Of a stretch of DNA of 64,000 bases, positions 36,150 through 46,216 are shown piece after piece. This DNA comes from Desulfobulbaceae bacterium. GTDB lineage: Bacteria; Desulfobacterota; Desulfobulbia; Desulfobulbales; Desulfocapsaceae. Location of the stretch: contig WBUQ01000006.1 in assembly GCA_008933635.1 (NCBI GenBank), forward strand, positions 1-64,000. Direction: 5' to 3'. The translations under genes were made by a program, and so were the position numbers. Below the pieces are notes generated by a model. The model worked only from the letters and a program-made list of their open reading frames with translations. It had not been told where the DNA came from and did no database searches. Within the stretch, counting starts at the first letter, position 1; the number at the start of each line of letters is the position of its first letter.

Positions 36150-37157
36150 ATGGACAACTGGTACGTAGCCGTCAATGGCCAACAGCAGGGGCCGTATTCG
36201 CAGGAATCAATCCGCCAGTCGCTCGCGATCGGGGCCTATAGCCAGGAGACACTGGTCTGGCGCCAGGGCTTCGAAACCTGGCAGCCAATGTCCCAGGTGC
36301 CGGAGCTGCTCGCCCCTGCTGAGCGATCAACCCCACCGATGCCCTACGGAGCTTCCCCGGCCGCCCATGAGATCGACTACGAGATCTTCGGCAACGAGAT
36401 GCAGTTCGTTGAAATCGGACTTGACAGCCAGGAAAGCACGGTTGCCGAGGCCGGATCAATGATGTACATGTCCCATGCGATCAAGATGGAGACCGTCTTT
36501 GGCGACGGCAGCGCGTCCGGAGCGGGCGGCGGTCTGCTCGACAAGATGCTTGGTGCAGGGAAAAGGCTGATCACCGGAGAAAGCCTGTTTACCACGGTCT
36601 TCACCAATACCGGCCAGGACAAGGGCAAGGTGGCGTTTGCCTCTCCATATCCGGGGAAAATCATCCCGCTGCATCTGAAGCAGTATGGTCACAAACTCGT
36701 CTGTCAGAAAGATGCCTTCCTCTGTGCCGCCAAAGGTGTTGCCATCGGTGTCGAATTCCAGAAGAAAATCGGCGTTGCCCTCTTCGGCGGCGAAGGGTTT
36801 ATCATGCAGAAACTGGAAGGCGATGGCCTGGTTTTCATCCATGCCGGCGGCACTATCATCGAAAAGGAACTCCAGGCGGGTGAGATGCTGCGGGTCGATA
36901 CCGGCTGCCTGGTGGCCCTGACCCAGACTGTTCATTATGATATCGAATTTGTCGGCGGGGTCAAATCAGCCCTGTTCGGCGGTGAAGGGTTCTTTTTCGC
37001 CACCCTGCGCGGACCAGGTCATGTCTGGCTGCAGTCCCTGCCTTTTTCAAGGCTGGCTGGCCGCATCCATGAAGCTGCCCCCCAGAACAACGCCGGTTAC
37101 TCCACCAGCGGCGAAGGATCCATCCTCGGCGGCCTGGGGAATCTTTTCGAGCGCTGA
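36150..37157 (+). CDS. AIM24/TIGR00266-family protein with N-terminal GYF_2 domain
   Basis: A 335-residue protein. Residues 1-50 are a GYF_2-type domain ([18 protein letters not shown] and a later Trp-Gln motif). After a Pro-rich linker comes a beta-rich AIM24 domain ([19 protein letters not shown], repeated ALFGGEGF segments, [10 protein letters not shown]). Function in bacteria is unknown. An AAGGA site precedes the ATG. Confidence 0.88.
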   Translation: MDNWYVAVNGQQQGPYSQESIRQSLAIGAYSQETLVWRQGFETWQPMSQVPELLAPAERSTPPMPYGASPAAHEIDYEIFGNEMQFVEIGLDSQESTVAEAGSMMYMSHAIKMETVFGDGSASGAGGGLLDKMLGAGKRLITGESLFTTVFTNTGQDKGKVAFASPYPGKIIPLHLKQYGHKLVCQKDAFLCAAKGVAIGVEFQKKIGVALFGGEGFIMQKLEGDGLVFIHAGGTIIEKELQAGEMLRVDTGCLVALTQTVHYDIEFVGGVKSALFGGEGFFFATLRGPGHVWLQSLPFSRLAGRIHEAAPQNNAGYSTSGEGSILGGLGNLFER

Positions 37158-37290
37158 CAGCGGCACACTTGGTGAAAGGACGGTACGCTGAACCAGCAGA
37201 GCGGCATTCTCCGGCCAACCATTTGCCTGCAGAGTTTTTCTACGCTATAATGGAGCACTAAGAATTATTTTCACAGGGCAGGAATCCCCG

Positions 37291-38013
37291 ATGATCGAGA
37301 ACGTCCTTCCAGGATTCAGCGAACATAGCGCATATCAGCCTGGCCTGCAGCGCCAGTCTGGTGAACGCGTTCTTGCCATTGCTGCGCCGAGGACTGGGAA
37401 AGAGATAAACGTATCGGATACAACGACGCTTTCACCGGAAGGCGTAGCCGCTCATCAAAGCCGAGCCGGTACCGGGAAAAATGCACCGACAGCATCCCCA
37501 GGGCAGACCCAGCTCAATCTGACCGAGGAGGAAGTCAAACAGCTCCAGCAACTCAAAAACCGCGACCGGGAAGTGAGATCCCATGAACAGGCCCACCTTT
37601 CGGTGGCAGGATCATACGCCAGAGGTGGCGCGTCCTATACCTATCAAAAAGGGCCTGATGGCAACCGCTACGCAACCGGCGGCGAGGTGCCGATTGATGT
37701 CAGCGAAGAACCTTCGGCCGAGGCGACCATCCAGAAAATGCGTGTGATCCGCCGGGCGGCGCTTGCCCCGGCTGAACCCTCCCCTGCCGACAGGCAGATA
37801 GCCGCCAATGCTCTCGCCAAGGAAGGAGCGGCCAAGCAGGAGTTAGCGGCAGAGCAGCAGAGCGAGATGAACCGGATCCTCGAATCCGCAGCCGATCATC
37901 CTGAGACTCGGGAAACTGCAGGCGAAGCCAGCCCTGCAGCAGGAATGGCTGGTGGTGTAAGCCGCTCCATGATGGCGTCAGCCTACCAGCGGATTTCGTC
38001 TTTAGCGACGTGA
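37291..38013 (+). CDS. SprA-related putative metallopeptidase
   Basis: A 240-residue protein. A disordered N-terminus is followed by a conserved core (about 95-160) with RSHEQAHLSVAGSYARGGASY and YATGGEVPIDVSEEPS, the signature of the SprA-related family with an HExxH zinc motif. An Ala/Glu-rich helical tail follows. The role is unknown. AGGAAT lies 8 bases before the ATG. Confidence 0.82.
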   Translation: MIENVLPGFSEHSAYQPGLQRQSGERVLAIAAPRTGKEINVSDTTTLSPEGVAAHQSRAGTGKNAPTASPGQTQLNLTEEEVKQLQQLKNRDREVRSHEQAHLSVAGSYARGGASYTYQKGPDGNRYATGGEVPIDVSEEPSAEATIQKMRVIRRAALAPAEPSPADRQIAANALAKEGAAKQELAAEQQSEMNRILESAADHPETRETAGEASPAAGMAGGVSRSMMASAYQRISSLAT

Positions 38014-38061
38014 TGCGTTCAATTCAGCCAATCTCATCCTCCAAAATATCTGCGGCAATTT

Positions 38062-39372
38062 ATGAATGAAACACTGCTGAACGCGTCCCTTTTCCATTTC
38101 CTGCGTTCGTCGCCATCCCCTTTCCACGCTGCTGCCACGTTGGCGGAACAGTTGCGTGAATCAGGATTCATCCGATTGCGTGAAGATGAGTTCTGGTCAC
38201 TGACGCCGGGCTCTTCGTATTATCTTCTCCGTGAAAACGCCGGACTCGTTGCCTTCAGACTGGGTACAGCCTGCACTGCCGAAGATGGCTTCAGGATGCT
38301 GGCGACCCACTGCGACAGCCCGGGCCTTCAGATCAAGCCGCGAGCGGACAGGCCATCCGGTTCGTACCTGCAGCTCGGTGTCGAGGTTTATGGCGGACCA
38401 TTGCTGAACCCGTGGTTCGACAGGAACCTGTCGATTGCCGGCCGGGCTTGCTGCCGGTTGGCAGATGGCAGACTACAGACCCTCTTGATCGATTTTGCCC
38501 GTCCTCTGCTGGTCATCCCCAGTCTGGCGGTCCACTTTGACCGCACAGCCAACGAGAACAGAACGGTCAATGCCCAGAATCACCTGGCGCCGATCATCGC
38601 TCAGGCCGTCAACAATCAGCTGCCGAATTTTCAGCAGATCCTGCGCAATCAGCTCGCCAACCACAACCCTGATCTGCAGATCGAGGAAATCCTTGGCTTT
38701 GAGCTGTTCTGTTACGATATCCAACAGCCTGTTTTCTCAGGGCTGGACAACGAATTCATCAGCTCGGGCCGGCTCGACAACCTGTTGAGTTGTCTTGTCG
38801 CCGCAAGGGCAGTGATCGATGCCGGCCATTCGCACAACCTGCTGTTCTTCTGCGCCAACCACGAGGAGAACGGATCTGTCTCCTCGTCAGGCGCGCGAGG
38901 GGCCTTCCTCGAATCCGTCCTCGAAAGGATTGTTCCTGAACCTCAATCCCGGCGGATAGCACTGGCACGATCTTTTTTGGTCTCCGTCGACAATGCCCAT
39001 GCCGTTCACCCCAATTTCAAGGACAGCTCGGAACCGCAGCATGAGACCTTGATGAACGGCGGACCGGTTATCAAGATCAACGCCAACCAGCGGTACGCGA
39101 CCAACTGCGTCAGTGCGGCACTCTTTAAGATTTTTGCCCGGGAAGCCGAAACAGCGGTACAGGAATTCGTCATGCGCAGCGACATGCCCTGTGGCAGCAC
39201 CATCGGCCCGCTCTCCGCGGCCAGGCTGGGGGTGCGGACGGTGGATGTCGGCGTTGCGACCCTGGCGATGCATTCGATCCGTGAGCTTGCCGGCAGCAGA
39301 GACCCGTTTCTCCTCTACAGGGCAATCCGGCAGTTCCTGACCTCGACCACCGACATTCGAATCAGCGCATAA
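38062..39372 (+). CDS. apeB: M18-family aminopeptidase
   Basis: A 436-residue dinuclear zinc aminopeptidase, similar to aspartyl aminopeptidases. The metal ligands are visible in ATHCDSPGLQIKP, SGRLDNLLSC, CANHEENGS and VSVDNAHAVHPN. A tetrahedral-type C-terminal pattern DMPCGSTIGPLSA with a late His (AMHSIREL) is also present. Its stop codon abuts the ATG of the next gene with no gap, so they are co-transcribed. Confidence 0.93.
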   Translation: MNETLLNASLFHFLRSSPSPFHAAATLAEQLRESGFIRLREDEFWSLTPGSSYYLLRENAGLVAFRLGTACTAEDGFRMLATHCDSPGLQIKPRADRPSGSYLQLGVEVYGGPLLNPWFDRNLSIAGRACCRLADGRLQTLLIDFARPLLVIPSLAVHFDRTANENRTVNAQNHLAPIIAQAVNNQLPNFQQILRNQLANHNPDLQIEEILGFELFCYDIQQPVFSGLDNEFISSGRLDNLLSCLVAARAVIDAGHSHNLLFFCANHEENGSVSSSGARGAFLESVLERIVPEPQSRRIALARSFLVSVDNAHAVHPNFKDSSEPQHETLMNGGPVIKINANQRYATNCVSAALFKIFAREAETAVQEFVMRSDMPCGSTIGPLSAARLGVRTVDVGVATLAMHSIRELAGSRDPFLLYRAIRQFLTSTTDIRISA

Positions 39373-39993
39373 ATGAAGCGACCTGACCGCTTGCAACTCT
39401 GCCTGCTTTTCTCCCTGCTGCTGGTGTTCGCCCCAACCACGGGATGGGGCGATCTCGGCAATTACCTGTCAAAATACAACCGCCAGTCGATCTCCCGCAA
39501 GGAACTGATCTTCCTTTCCCGCTATGATCATCTGATCAGATACTTCACCAGTTTCTCTTATTTTCTGCCACGCCACAAGGTCTCTCCGGATTTCGTCAGA
39601 GCCTTGATCCTGGCCGAGTCCGGCGGTAACTCCGACGCCGTTTCCAGTAAAAATGCCAGGGGACTCGGCCAGCTGATCCTGCCAACGGCCCGCAAGGCCG
39701 GACAGGAACTGGCGCGCTCCCGCACCGTCTTCCGTCATGTCTCCCGTCAGCGGCTGGCAGATCTGAAGGCTGAAGATCTTCATGATCCCGCCGTGAATAT
39801 CCTGCTGACCTGCTATCTCGTGGCAAAGTACAATTATCGTTTCGATGGCAGGCTGGACCTGGTCGTTTCAGCCTGGAATGCCGGCGAACACACTTCATCG
39901 CTGGCGTACGGCAGATACGCCGATTACGAAGAGACCAAGGATCTGATCGGCAAAGTCAACAGCTATTATCGCTACCTGTTGAGCAGACGCTGA
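39373..39993 (+). CDS. Secreted lytic transglycosylase
   Basis: A 206-residue exported protein with a signal peptide (about 1-26). The SLT domain has the catalytic Glu in ALILAESGGNSDAVSSKNARGLGQL and the later WNAGEH motif. It cleaves peptidoglycan glycan strands. It starts immediately after the M18 aminopeptidase stop. Confidence 0.9.
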   Translation: MKRPDRLQLCLLFSLLLVFAPTTGWGDLGNYLSKYNRQSISRKELIFLSRYDHLIRYFTSFSYFLPRHKVSPDFVRALILAESGGNSDAVSSKNARGLGQLILPTARKAGQELARSRTVFRHVSRQRLADLKAEDLHDPAVNILLTCYLVAKYNYRFDGRLDLVVSAWNAGEHTSSLAYGRYADYEETKDLIGKVNSYYRYLLSRR

Positions 39994-40046
39994 CTGTTGC
40001 CGGTTCTATTGCCGAAAAGTGCCGCCTGAGCCGGATCACTTCTGTT

Positions 40047-41135
40047 TCACACCGCCAGATCGATCTGCTGGATAGTACCGACGCTGCCGTCATCGCCAAG
40101 GAAGATTGAGCTGTCGCGCACCTTGCCCAGCAGTTCGTTGCCGTCGTCCTTGATCGAGAACGGTGTTGCCAGGTGATTGAGGTAGATGGCGCCGACCCCT
40201 TTTTCGCCCAAGGCGAACAACTGCTGACGGCCGTCGGCTGTCTGCGTCCAGACCCGCAGCCGGTCATATATATCGTCGTTCTCGTCGATCCAGCCATTGC
40301 CATCGAGATCGAACGCCGCCAGTTCCGCAAAGCCGCTGCCGGTTGAGGGGCCGAAAAGCTCCGAACCATTGTTGATGGCGCCGTCGCCGTTTCGGTCAAG
40401 GGCCAGGAAGCCGCTCTGCGGTCCGACGAATGAGATCTGATCGCTCGTGCCGTCGCTGTCGATATCAAAGACGAAATTCCTCTCGCCAAGTTCCGCTGCG
40501 GCCCCGGAGAAATTGACGACGAGGGGGTCCTTCAGCGCGTCACCGGCCCTGATGCTGACGCTTTTTTCGACCATGAACTGCCGCGACATGTTCAGCTGCG
40601 CCGAGAAATCAATTTCTCTGCCGTCTTCGGTGCGGATCACCCCGGAGGCGGAAAACGACATCGCCTCCTTCTCGCTGTACGACTCGTGGTAATCATACGC
40701 CATTCCGAAACCTTGGAGCTCTCCCTGGACGGATTCCTGGGCTGCTGCCTCCGGATTCTGTGCGGCTGCGACATCCCCTTCTGCAGACACGGCCTCTGTC
40801 GGCACAGTGACATCGATCTTCCGGCCGGTGAGCCGTTCGACCAGCATCGCAAAGATCCGCAGGTTGAGGTCGGCTATGTCCCGCTCGTCTTTTGAGAGCG
40901 GAGTGATCTCTCCACGATGGTGTCGGACTCTCCGACCGGTATCAGACAGGTCGACCCTGCTGGCTGAGTTGATGTGGCCGGCACCCTTTGATTCAGGCAG
41001 CCGCTTAAATCTGTTCAGTCCAGGAATTTCTCCGTTGGGCCTGTTATCCCATACGGTCAGGGACTCACTTTTTTTGTAGGTTTCCTGGTAGCTGTGTTGT
41101 GAGGCGAAAAATACTGCCGATTCGGCGATCTTCAT
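40047..41135 (-). CDS. Protein with EF-hand-like Ca2+-binding repeats
   Basis: A 362-residue protein without an obvious signal peptide. The N-terminal half is unrecognised. The C-terminal half has three Asp-rich loops: DIDSDGTSDQISF, LDRNGDGAINNGSELFG and FDLDGNGWIDENDDIYDRL. These match the DxDxDG calcium loops seen in VCBS/dockerin-like proteins, so calcium binding is likely. GGGAGGG lies 8 bases before the ATG. It diverges from ettA. Its substrate or partner is unknown. Confidence 0.75.
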   Translation of the reverse strand: MKIAESAVFFASQHSYQETYKKSESLTVWDNRPNGEIPGLNRFKRLPESKGAGHINSASRVDLSDTGRRVRHHRGEITPLSKDERDIADLNLRIFAMLVERLTGRKIDVTVPTEAVSAEGDVAAAQNPEAAAQESVQGELQGFGMAYDYHESYSEKEAMSFSASGVIRTEDGREIDFSAQLNMSRQFMVEKSVSIRAGDALKDPLVVNFSGAAAELGERNFVFDIDSDGTSDQISFVGPQSGFLALDRNGDGAINNGSELFGPSTGSGFAELAAFDLDGNGWIDENDDIYDRLRVWTQTADGRQQLFALGEKGVGAIYLNHLATPFSIKDDGNELLGKVRDSSIFLGDDGSVGTIQQIDLAV

Positions 41136-41450
41136 GGCGGGGGCCCTCCCTGGCTGATACGAGACTGAAACCGATTCATCCATGAACCGGAAAACGCAAA
41201 GAACTCTCACTGTTTTCTATCGGCAGGTCGACGTCCTTTCTTTAGCAGAATGTGTGATGGTCGCGAATGCGGTCGTATCATCAGCATTACCCATCGTGCA
41301 TCAGCAAAATCCGGCCGGTATCATCCGTTCTGTTTGGCTAAGAATGGATTTTGCTGTATTATCCCGGATCAAACAGCTGCACATCGCTGTATATCGACAT
41401 TGTCATTGTAGCCCATCCGGCATAACCGATTCCCACCACGAAAGGAAACC
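41136..41450. other. Divergent intergenic region before ettA
   Basis: A 315-bp stretch between the EF-hand-like gene and ettA. It contains a likely ettA promoter (41334-41362). A plus-strand open frame through it (41182-41454) shows no recognisable protein character. Confidence 0.5.
41334..41362 (+). promoter_or_regulatory. Putative ettA promoter
   Basis: TTGGCT (41334-41339), a 17-base spacer and TATTAT (41357-41362) give a plausible sigma-70 promoter, with a leader of roughly 80 bases before ettA. Confidence 0.5.
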
Positions 41451-43136
41451 ATGAGTACCGATGATAAAAAGATCATCTATTCGATGATCAAGGTAAGCAA
41501 ATATTATGACAACAAGCCCGTCTTGAAAGATATTTCCCTCTCTTATTTCTATGGGGCGAAGATCGGCGTTCTCGGCCTGAACGGCTCGGGAAAAAGCACC
41601 CTTCTGCGTATCCTCGCCGGCATAGACAAGGAATTCAACGGGGAAACCATCCTTTCGCCCGGCCTGACGATCGACTACCTTGATCAGGAGCCGCGTCTTG
41701 ATCCGGAAAAGACCGTTCGCCAGGTTGTCGAGGAAGGAGTGCAGGAGACTGTCGACCTCCTTGCCGAATTCAACAGGATCAACGAACGCTTTGCGGAACC
41801 GATGGGCGACGATGAAATGCAGGAGTTGATCGATCGCCAGGCGGCAGTCCAGGATAAACTCGATCATCTCTCGGCCTGGGACCTCGACAGCAGGCTGGAA
41901 ATGGCGATGGACGCCCTCCGCTGCCCCCCGTCCGACTCCAGGTGCGGTATTCTTTCCGGTGGTGAACAGCGCCGAGTCGCCCTGTGCCGGATTCTGCTGA
42001 AAAAGCCCGACATTCTGTTGCTCGACGAGCCGACCAACCATCTCGACGCCGAATCTGTCGCCTGGCTCGAACATCATCTTCAGGGGTACGCCGGCACCGT
42101 CATCGCCGTCACCCATGACCGCTACTTTCTCGACAATGTCGCCGGCTGGATCCTCGAACTGGATCGCGGGATCGGCATTCCCTGGAAGGGCAACTACTCA
42201 TCCTGGCTTGAGCAGAAGGAAAAACGCCTGGCGCTGGAGGAGAAGAAAGAGAGCGAACGCCGCAAGACGCTGCAGCGGGAACTGGAATGGATAAGGATGT
42301 CGCCGAAAGGCCGCCGCAGCAAGTCAAAGGCCCGTATCAGTTCGTATGAGCAACTGATGTCGCAGGAAAGCGAAAAGCTGGCCCGTGAACTCGAAATCTT
42401 CATCCCGCCCGGTCCTCGACTTGGCAAGGTGGTTATCGAGGCGGACAATGTCAGCAAGAGTTTCGGTGACCGCCTCCTGTTCGACGCCATGAATTTCTCC
42501 CTGCCGCCAGGAGGCATTGTTGGCGTCATCGGCCCCAACGGTGCCGGCAAGACAACCCTGTTCCGCTTGATAACCGGCCAGGATTCTCCTGACAGCGGCA
42601 CTATCCGCATCGGTGAGACGGTGAAGTTGTCCTATGTCGATCAGAGCCGCGAAGCTCTTGATCCGGAGCAGACGATCTGGCAGGCCATTTCCGACAACCA
42701 GGAGACGATCTGGCTCGGAACCAGGGAAATCAACAGCAGGGCATATGTGGGCAAGTTCAACTTCTCCGGCACGGACCAGCAGAAAAAGGTCGGCCTGCTC
42801 TCCGGCGGACAGCGGAACAGGGTCCACCTGGCGAAAATGCTGAAGGAAGGCGGCAATGTGTTATTGCTTGATGAACCGACCAACGACCTCGATGTCAATA
42901 CCCTGAGGGCCCTTGAGGAGGCGCTGGAGAATTTCGGCGGTTGTGCTGTGGTCATCAGTCATGACCGCTGGTTCCTCGACAGGATAGCCACCCACATCCT
43001 TGCCTTCGAGGGGGACTCGCAGGTTGTCTGGTTTGAAGGGAATTATTCGGATTACGAAAAGGATCGCAAGGCCCGTCTTGGCACCGATGCCGACCAGCCA
43101 CACCGGATCCGCTACAGGCAGATGACCAGGGGCTGA
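41451..43136 (+). CDS. ettA: Energy-dependent translational throttle protein (ABC-F ATPase)
   Basis: A 561-residue soluble ABC-F protein that binds the ribosomal E site and gates elongation according to the ATP/ADP ratio. Two nucleotide-binding domains have Walker [10 protein letters not shown] and GPNGAGKTT, signatures [13 protein letters not shown] and [14 protein letters not shown], and Walker [12 protein letters not shown] and [11 protein letters not shown]. The inter-domain linker is Lys/Glu-rich, as in EttA. AAAGGA precedes the ATG. Confidence 0.95.
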   Translation: MSTDDKKIIYSMIKVSKYYDNKPVLKDISLSYFYGAKIGVLGLNGSGKSTLLRILAGIDKEFNGETILSPGLTIDYLDQEPRLDPEKTVRQVVEEGVQETVDLLAEFNRINERFAEPMGDDEMQELIDRQAAVQDKLDHLSAWDLDSRLEMAMDALRCPPSDSRCGILSGGEQRRVALCRILLKKPDILLLDEPTNHLDAESVAWLEHHLQGYAGTVIAVTHDRYFLDNVAGWILELDRGIGIPWKGNYSSWLEQKEKRLALEEKKESERRKTLQRELEWIRMSPKGRRSKSKARISSYEQLMSQESEKLARELEIFIPPGPRLGKVVIEADNVSKSFGDRLLFDAMNFSLPPGGIVGVIGPNGAGKTTLFRLITGQDSPDSGTIRIGETVKLSYVDQSREALDPEQTIWQAISDNQETIWLGTREINSRAYVGKFNFSGTDQQKKVGLLSGGQRNRVHLAKMLKEGGNVLLLDEPTNDLDVNTLRALEEALENFGGCAVVISHDRWFLDRIATHILAFEGDSQVVWFEGNYSDYEKDRKARLGTDADQPHRIRYRQMTRG

Positions 43137-43174
43137 TCGTCCAGCAGGTTGTATTTGAAACGGTTCATGGGGGC

Positions 43175-43498
43175 TCAGAGATTCTTCAGTTCGAAGAGGA
43201 GCCCCTCCAGTTCGGGGAACCGTTGAGCAGCGGCTTCAATCTTCCCCTCCTTGCCGTCCATTTCGATGGCAAGGGCTATTTCGCGGATCGCTTCGATACC
43301 GAGGCTTGCTGCAGCGCCTTTAATTGAATGGGCTGCGCTGGCGACCTGGGCTCCGTCCAGCCTGGAAATACCGGAACGAATCAACGCGCAGTCGCTGGCG
43401 CAGGAATCCTTAAAGATGTTGATCAGTTCCTGCAGCAGTTCAGTATCATCCGCCGTCTGCTCCAAGGCAAACGCCTTATTCCATCGTAACCCGGACAT
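43175..43498 (-). CDS. Stand-alone HPt phosphotransfer protein
   Basis: A 107-residue helical protein. AAHSIKGAAASLG carries the phosphorylatable His near residue 57. It should relay phosphate between a hybrid kinase and a regulator encoded elsewhere. A strong GAGGAAGGG ribosome site directly precedes the ATG. It stands alone between ettA (convergent) and tsaC. Confidence 0.9.
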   Translation of the reverse strand: MSGLRWNKAFALEQTADDTELLQELINIFKDSCASDCALIRSGISRLDGAQVASAAHSIKGAAASLGIEAIREIALAIEMDGKEGKIEAAAQRFPELEGLLFELKNL

Positions 43499-43620
43499 CC
43501 CTTCCTCTTGGTGTCAGCTCGGTCTTCGCCCATTCGGGCCTGGGAACTCAGTTCGCCACACTTGGATGCTATCATTTTCTTTCGTGATAAACAAATCCAT
43601 ACATGCGGATTGTGGTCCAC

Positions 43621-44283
43621 TCATTTTCGGAAAGATGCCGTTTCTCGAACTAGACCAAATTCTGCAAGGTTGATCACCCCGGAGCGGACCAGTTGCAATG
43701 TGCCCCCGGATTCACTGACAATCGTTGAGCAGAGGCCTGCCGGCGTCATACCCCCGTTCAGGACAACATCTACCATTGCATCAAATACGGAGCGTATCTG
43801 TGCTGCCGAACGGGCCGGCGGCTGGCCGGAAATATTCGCACTGGTGGCGGTCATCGCGCTGCCGAAGGCCTCTCCCAATGCCTGGGCGACGGGGTGCGGA
43901 GATATGCGGACGCCGACCGTCCCCGTTCCTCCCGTCACCAGTGGAGAAAGCCCGGGGCGCGCCGGGAAGATAAGAGTGAGGGGGCCTGGCCAGAATCGCT
44001 CGATAAGGGGCGAGTAGATTTCCGGGATGTGGGTGACCAGTGATTCCAGTTGAGAGATAGTATTGATCAGCAGAAGTACCGGTCTGTCGGCCGGTCTGTT
44101 CTTCGCCTGAAAAAGCTTTGCCAGGGCCTGTTCGTTGAAGGGGTCGACGGCCAGGCCATAGCAGGTTTCGGTGGGAAAGGCAACTATGCCGCCAGCAATC
44201 AGCGTCTGAACGGCGAGGCCGATATTTTCATCGGCCGCTCCGCCAAGATTGTCAACCAATGATGCGTTTTGCCTTTTCTTCAA
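43621..44283 (-). CDS. tsaC: L-threonylcarbamoyladenylate synthase
   Basis: A 220-residue YrdC/Sua5-type enzyme that makes threonylcarbamoyl-AMP for t6A. IVAFPTETCYGLAVDPFN, KNRPADRPVLLLI and TSANISGQPP are family motifs. It appears to start with TTG at 44283, inside the last codons of purDE (32-bp overlap) and after an AAGAGG site. A second TTG lies 24 bases downstream. Translation is probably coupled to purDE. Confidence 0.92.
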   Translation of the reverse strand: MKKRQNASLVDNLGGAADENIGLAVQTLIAGGIVAFPTETCYGLAVDPFNEQALAKLFQAKNRPADRPVLLLINTISQLESLVTHIPEIYSPLIERFWPGPLTLIFPARPGLSPLVTGGTGTVGVRISPHPVAQALGEAFGSAMTATSANISGQPPARSAAQIRSVFDAMVDVVLNGGMTPAGLCSTIVSESGGTLQLVRSGVINLAEFGLVRETASFRK

Positions 44284-46027
44284 CCTCTTTCACCATTACC
44301 TCTCGAAACTCGATGAGCCGAGCCGCCAGCCGGGTATCGTTCAGCGCGAGTATACGAACAGCGAGGACGGCAGCGTTTTTTGCCCCGGCCTTGCCGATAG
44401 CCATGGTCGCCACCGGAATGCCGGGCGGCATCTGGACCGTTGCGAGCAGCGCGTCCATCCCGTGCAGCGGTGAGGCATCGAGCGGAACTCCGATGACCGG
44501 CAGGTCGGTGTGGGCGGAAATCACTCCGGCAAGGTGGGCAGCCATGCCCGCCCCGGCGATGATCACCTGCAAGCCGCGTTCACCGGCGGTTCTTGCCCAC
44601 TGGGAAGCCCTTTCTGGAGTGCGGTGAGCGGAAGCGACCGTCAACTCATAGGCAACGCCCATGTCTTTGAAAAAATCAGCGGCAGCCTGCATGACCGGCA
44701 GATCCGAATCGCTGCCCATGACGATGCCGACCCTGGGTGTCCGCTCGATGCCGGCCATCCGCCGCAGTGCTTTTCCCCCGATATCCTTTCGATAGTGGCA
44801 ACCGGCGAAATGGATCGCGTTGACGCCGCGGTAGGCCCTGTCGATTGCTTCGGCCAGATCGCTGCCGACTGCCGTCACACCGAGGACCCGTCCCCCGCTG
44901 GTGACCGTTTTCCCACCGGATTTTTTTGTGCCTGCGTGAAAGACCTGAACTCCTTCGATCTTTGACGCATTCTTCAGCCCCTTGACAGGCCTGCCGGTGG
45001 CATAGGAGCCGGGATAGCCGCCTGAAGCCATCACAACGCAGACCGTCGGCCTTGGATCGACCCGGATCTCCATGCGGTCGAGCGTACCGTCGATACAGGC
45101 CTCGACGATGTCGACGATATCCGTCTCGATGCGCATCAGCAGAGGCTGTGCTTCAGGGTCGCCGAACCTGCAGTTGAATTCGAGGACGTTGACACCCTTC
45201 TCGTCTATCATCAGCCCAGCATACAGGATTCCCCTGTAAGGCCGCCCTTCCTTGGCCATGCCGAGAATCGTCGGCTTGAGGATCTTTTCGATGACATATT
45301 CCGTCATCTCCGGGGTTACCACCGGCGCTGGAGAATATGCCCCCATTCCTCCGGTATTCGGTCCCCTGTCACCATCAAAGACCGCCTTGTGGTCTTGCGA
45401 GGTGGGCAGGGCTCTGATCGTCTTGCCATCGGTAAAGGCGAGGAAGGAAGCCTCTTCTCCGGTCAGACAATCCTCGATGACGATGGTATTGCCTGCGGCA
45501 CCGAACGCCTTGTCCTTCATGATGAGATCGACGGCTTCACCGGCCTCCTGCAGACTGGCGGCAACGATGACGCCCTTGCCGGCGGCAAGTCCATCCGCCT
45601 TCACGACTATCGGCGTCGTGCATCGTTCAAGATATTTCTTCGCCTCCTTGCCGCTGGTGAACGCTTTGTAGGCTGCAGTTGGAATTCCATATTTTTTCAG
45701 GAAATCCTTGGTAAAGACCTTGCTTCCCTCGAGGATTGCCGCCCTTTTCGACGGTCCGAAAATCCGCAGGTTTTTTTCCTCGAAGGCGTCGACAATACCC
45801 TCGACCAGAGAGGATTCAGGTCCGACAACTGTCAAGTCGATGGCCTCCTTCATGGCAAAAGCAAGCAGGCCTTCAATGTCTGTTGCCGAAATGTCGACGC
45901 ATTCCGCAACCTCGCCGATCCCTGCATTGCCAGGTGCACAGTACAATGTTTCAACCTTAGGGCTCTGGCGGATTTTCCAGGCCAGCGCATGCTCACGACC
46001 ACCCGATCCGACAATGAGGATTTTCAT
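44252..46027 (-). CDS. purDE: PurD-PurE fusion: GAR synthetase and AIR carboxylase/N5-CAIR mutase
   Basis: A 591-residue fusion of two purine-pathway enzymes that act at separate steps. Residues 1-425 are the ATP-grasp PurD (LIVGSGGREHALAWK, KADGLAAGKGV, FDGDRGPNTGGMGAYSPAP, FNCRFGDPEAQ). Residues 430-591 are PurE (VGIVMGSDSDLPVM, TVASAHRTPE, IAGAGMAAHLAGV, PVIGVPL). There is one continuous frame with a short linker. No purK is in the window. GGGAGA lies 8 bases before the ATG. It is divergent from the FadR-like regulator. Confidence 0.95.
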   Translation of the reverse strand: MKILIVGSGGREHALAWKIRQSPKVETLYCAPGNAGIGEVAECVDISATDIEGLLAFAMKEAIDLTVVGPESSLVEGIVDAFEEKNLRIFGPSKRAAILEGSKVFTKDFLKKYGIPTAAYKAFTSGKEAKKYLERCTTPIVVKADGLAAGKGVIVAASLQEAGEAVDLIMKDKAFGAAGNTIVIEDCLTGEEASFLAFTDGKTIRALPTSQDHKAVFDGDRGPNTGGMGAYSPAPVVTPEMTEYVIEKILKPTILGMAKEGRPYRGILYAGLMIDEKGVNVLEFNCRFGDPEAQPLLMRIETDIVDIVEACIDGTLDRMEIRVDPRPTVCVVMASGGYPGSYATGRPVKGLKNASKIEGVQVFHAGTKKSGGKTVTSGGRVLGVTAVGSDLAEAIDRAYRGVNAIHFAGCHYRKDIGGKALRRMAGIERTPRVGIVMGSDSDLPVMQAAADFFKDMGVAYELTVASAHRTPERASQWARTAGERGLQVIIAGAGMAAHLAGVISAHTDLPVIGVPLDASPLHGMDALLATVQMPPGIPVATMAIGKAGAKNAAVLAVRILALNDTRLAARLIEFREVMVKEVEEKAKRIIG

Positions 46028-46115
46028 TATTCGTTCTCCCTTAAATCAACTTTTCCAATATAATGAATCATATTCAATGAAAACCTGACCGCACGACGCT
46101 CTTCATTTTATCCTG

Positions 46116-46143
46116 TTGACAACGAAATAAAAGGAAATAAACT
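46116..46143 (+). promoter_or_regulatory. Putative promoter of the FadR-like regulator
   Basis: TTGACA (46116-46121), a 16-base spacer and TAAACT (46138-46143) lie immediately before the operator palindrome at 46149-46166, so a bound repressor would block initiation. Confidence 0.5.
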
Positions 46144-46148
46144 ATTCT

Positions 46149-46166
46149 TGAATGAATGGTCATTCA
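46149..46166. promoter_or_regulatory. FadR-type operator palindrome
   Basis: TGAATGA-ATGG-TCATTCA is a perfect 7-bp inverted repeat with a 4-base centre. It matches what I recall of the Bacillus FadR (YsiA) operator. A weaker copy, TGAAT-CAT-ATTCA, lies at 46064-46076 towards purDE. Autoregulation of the adjacent regulator is likely. Confidence 0.72.
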
Positions 46167-46216
46167 CCGTCGGTCAGGACATTTTTACTAATTTATTGAA
46201 TGAGTTGTGCGCCGAA

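Noticed and set aside
41182-41454. Plus-strand open frame of 90 codons before ettA
   Set aside because: It has no ribosome site or recognisable sequence and spans the likely ettA promoter.
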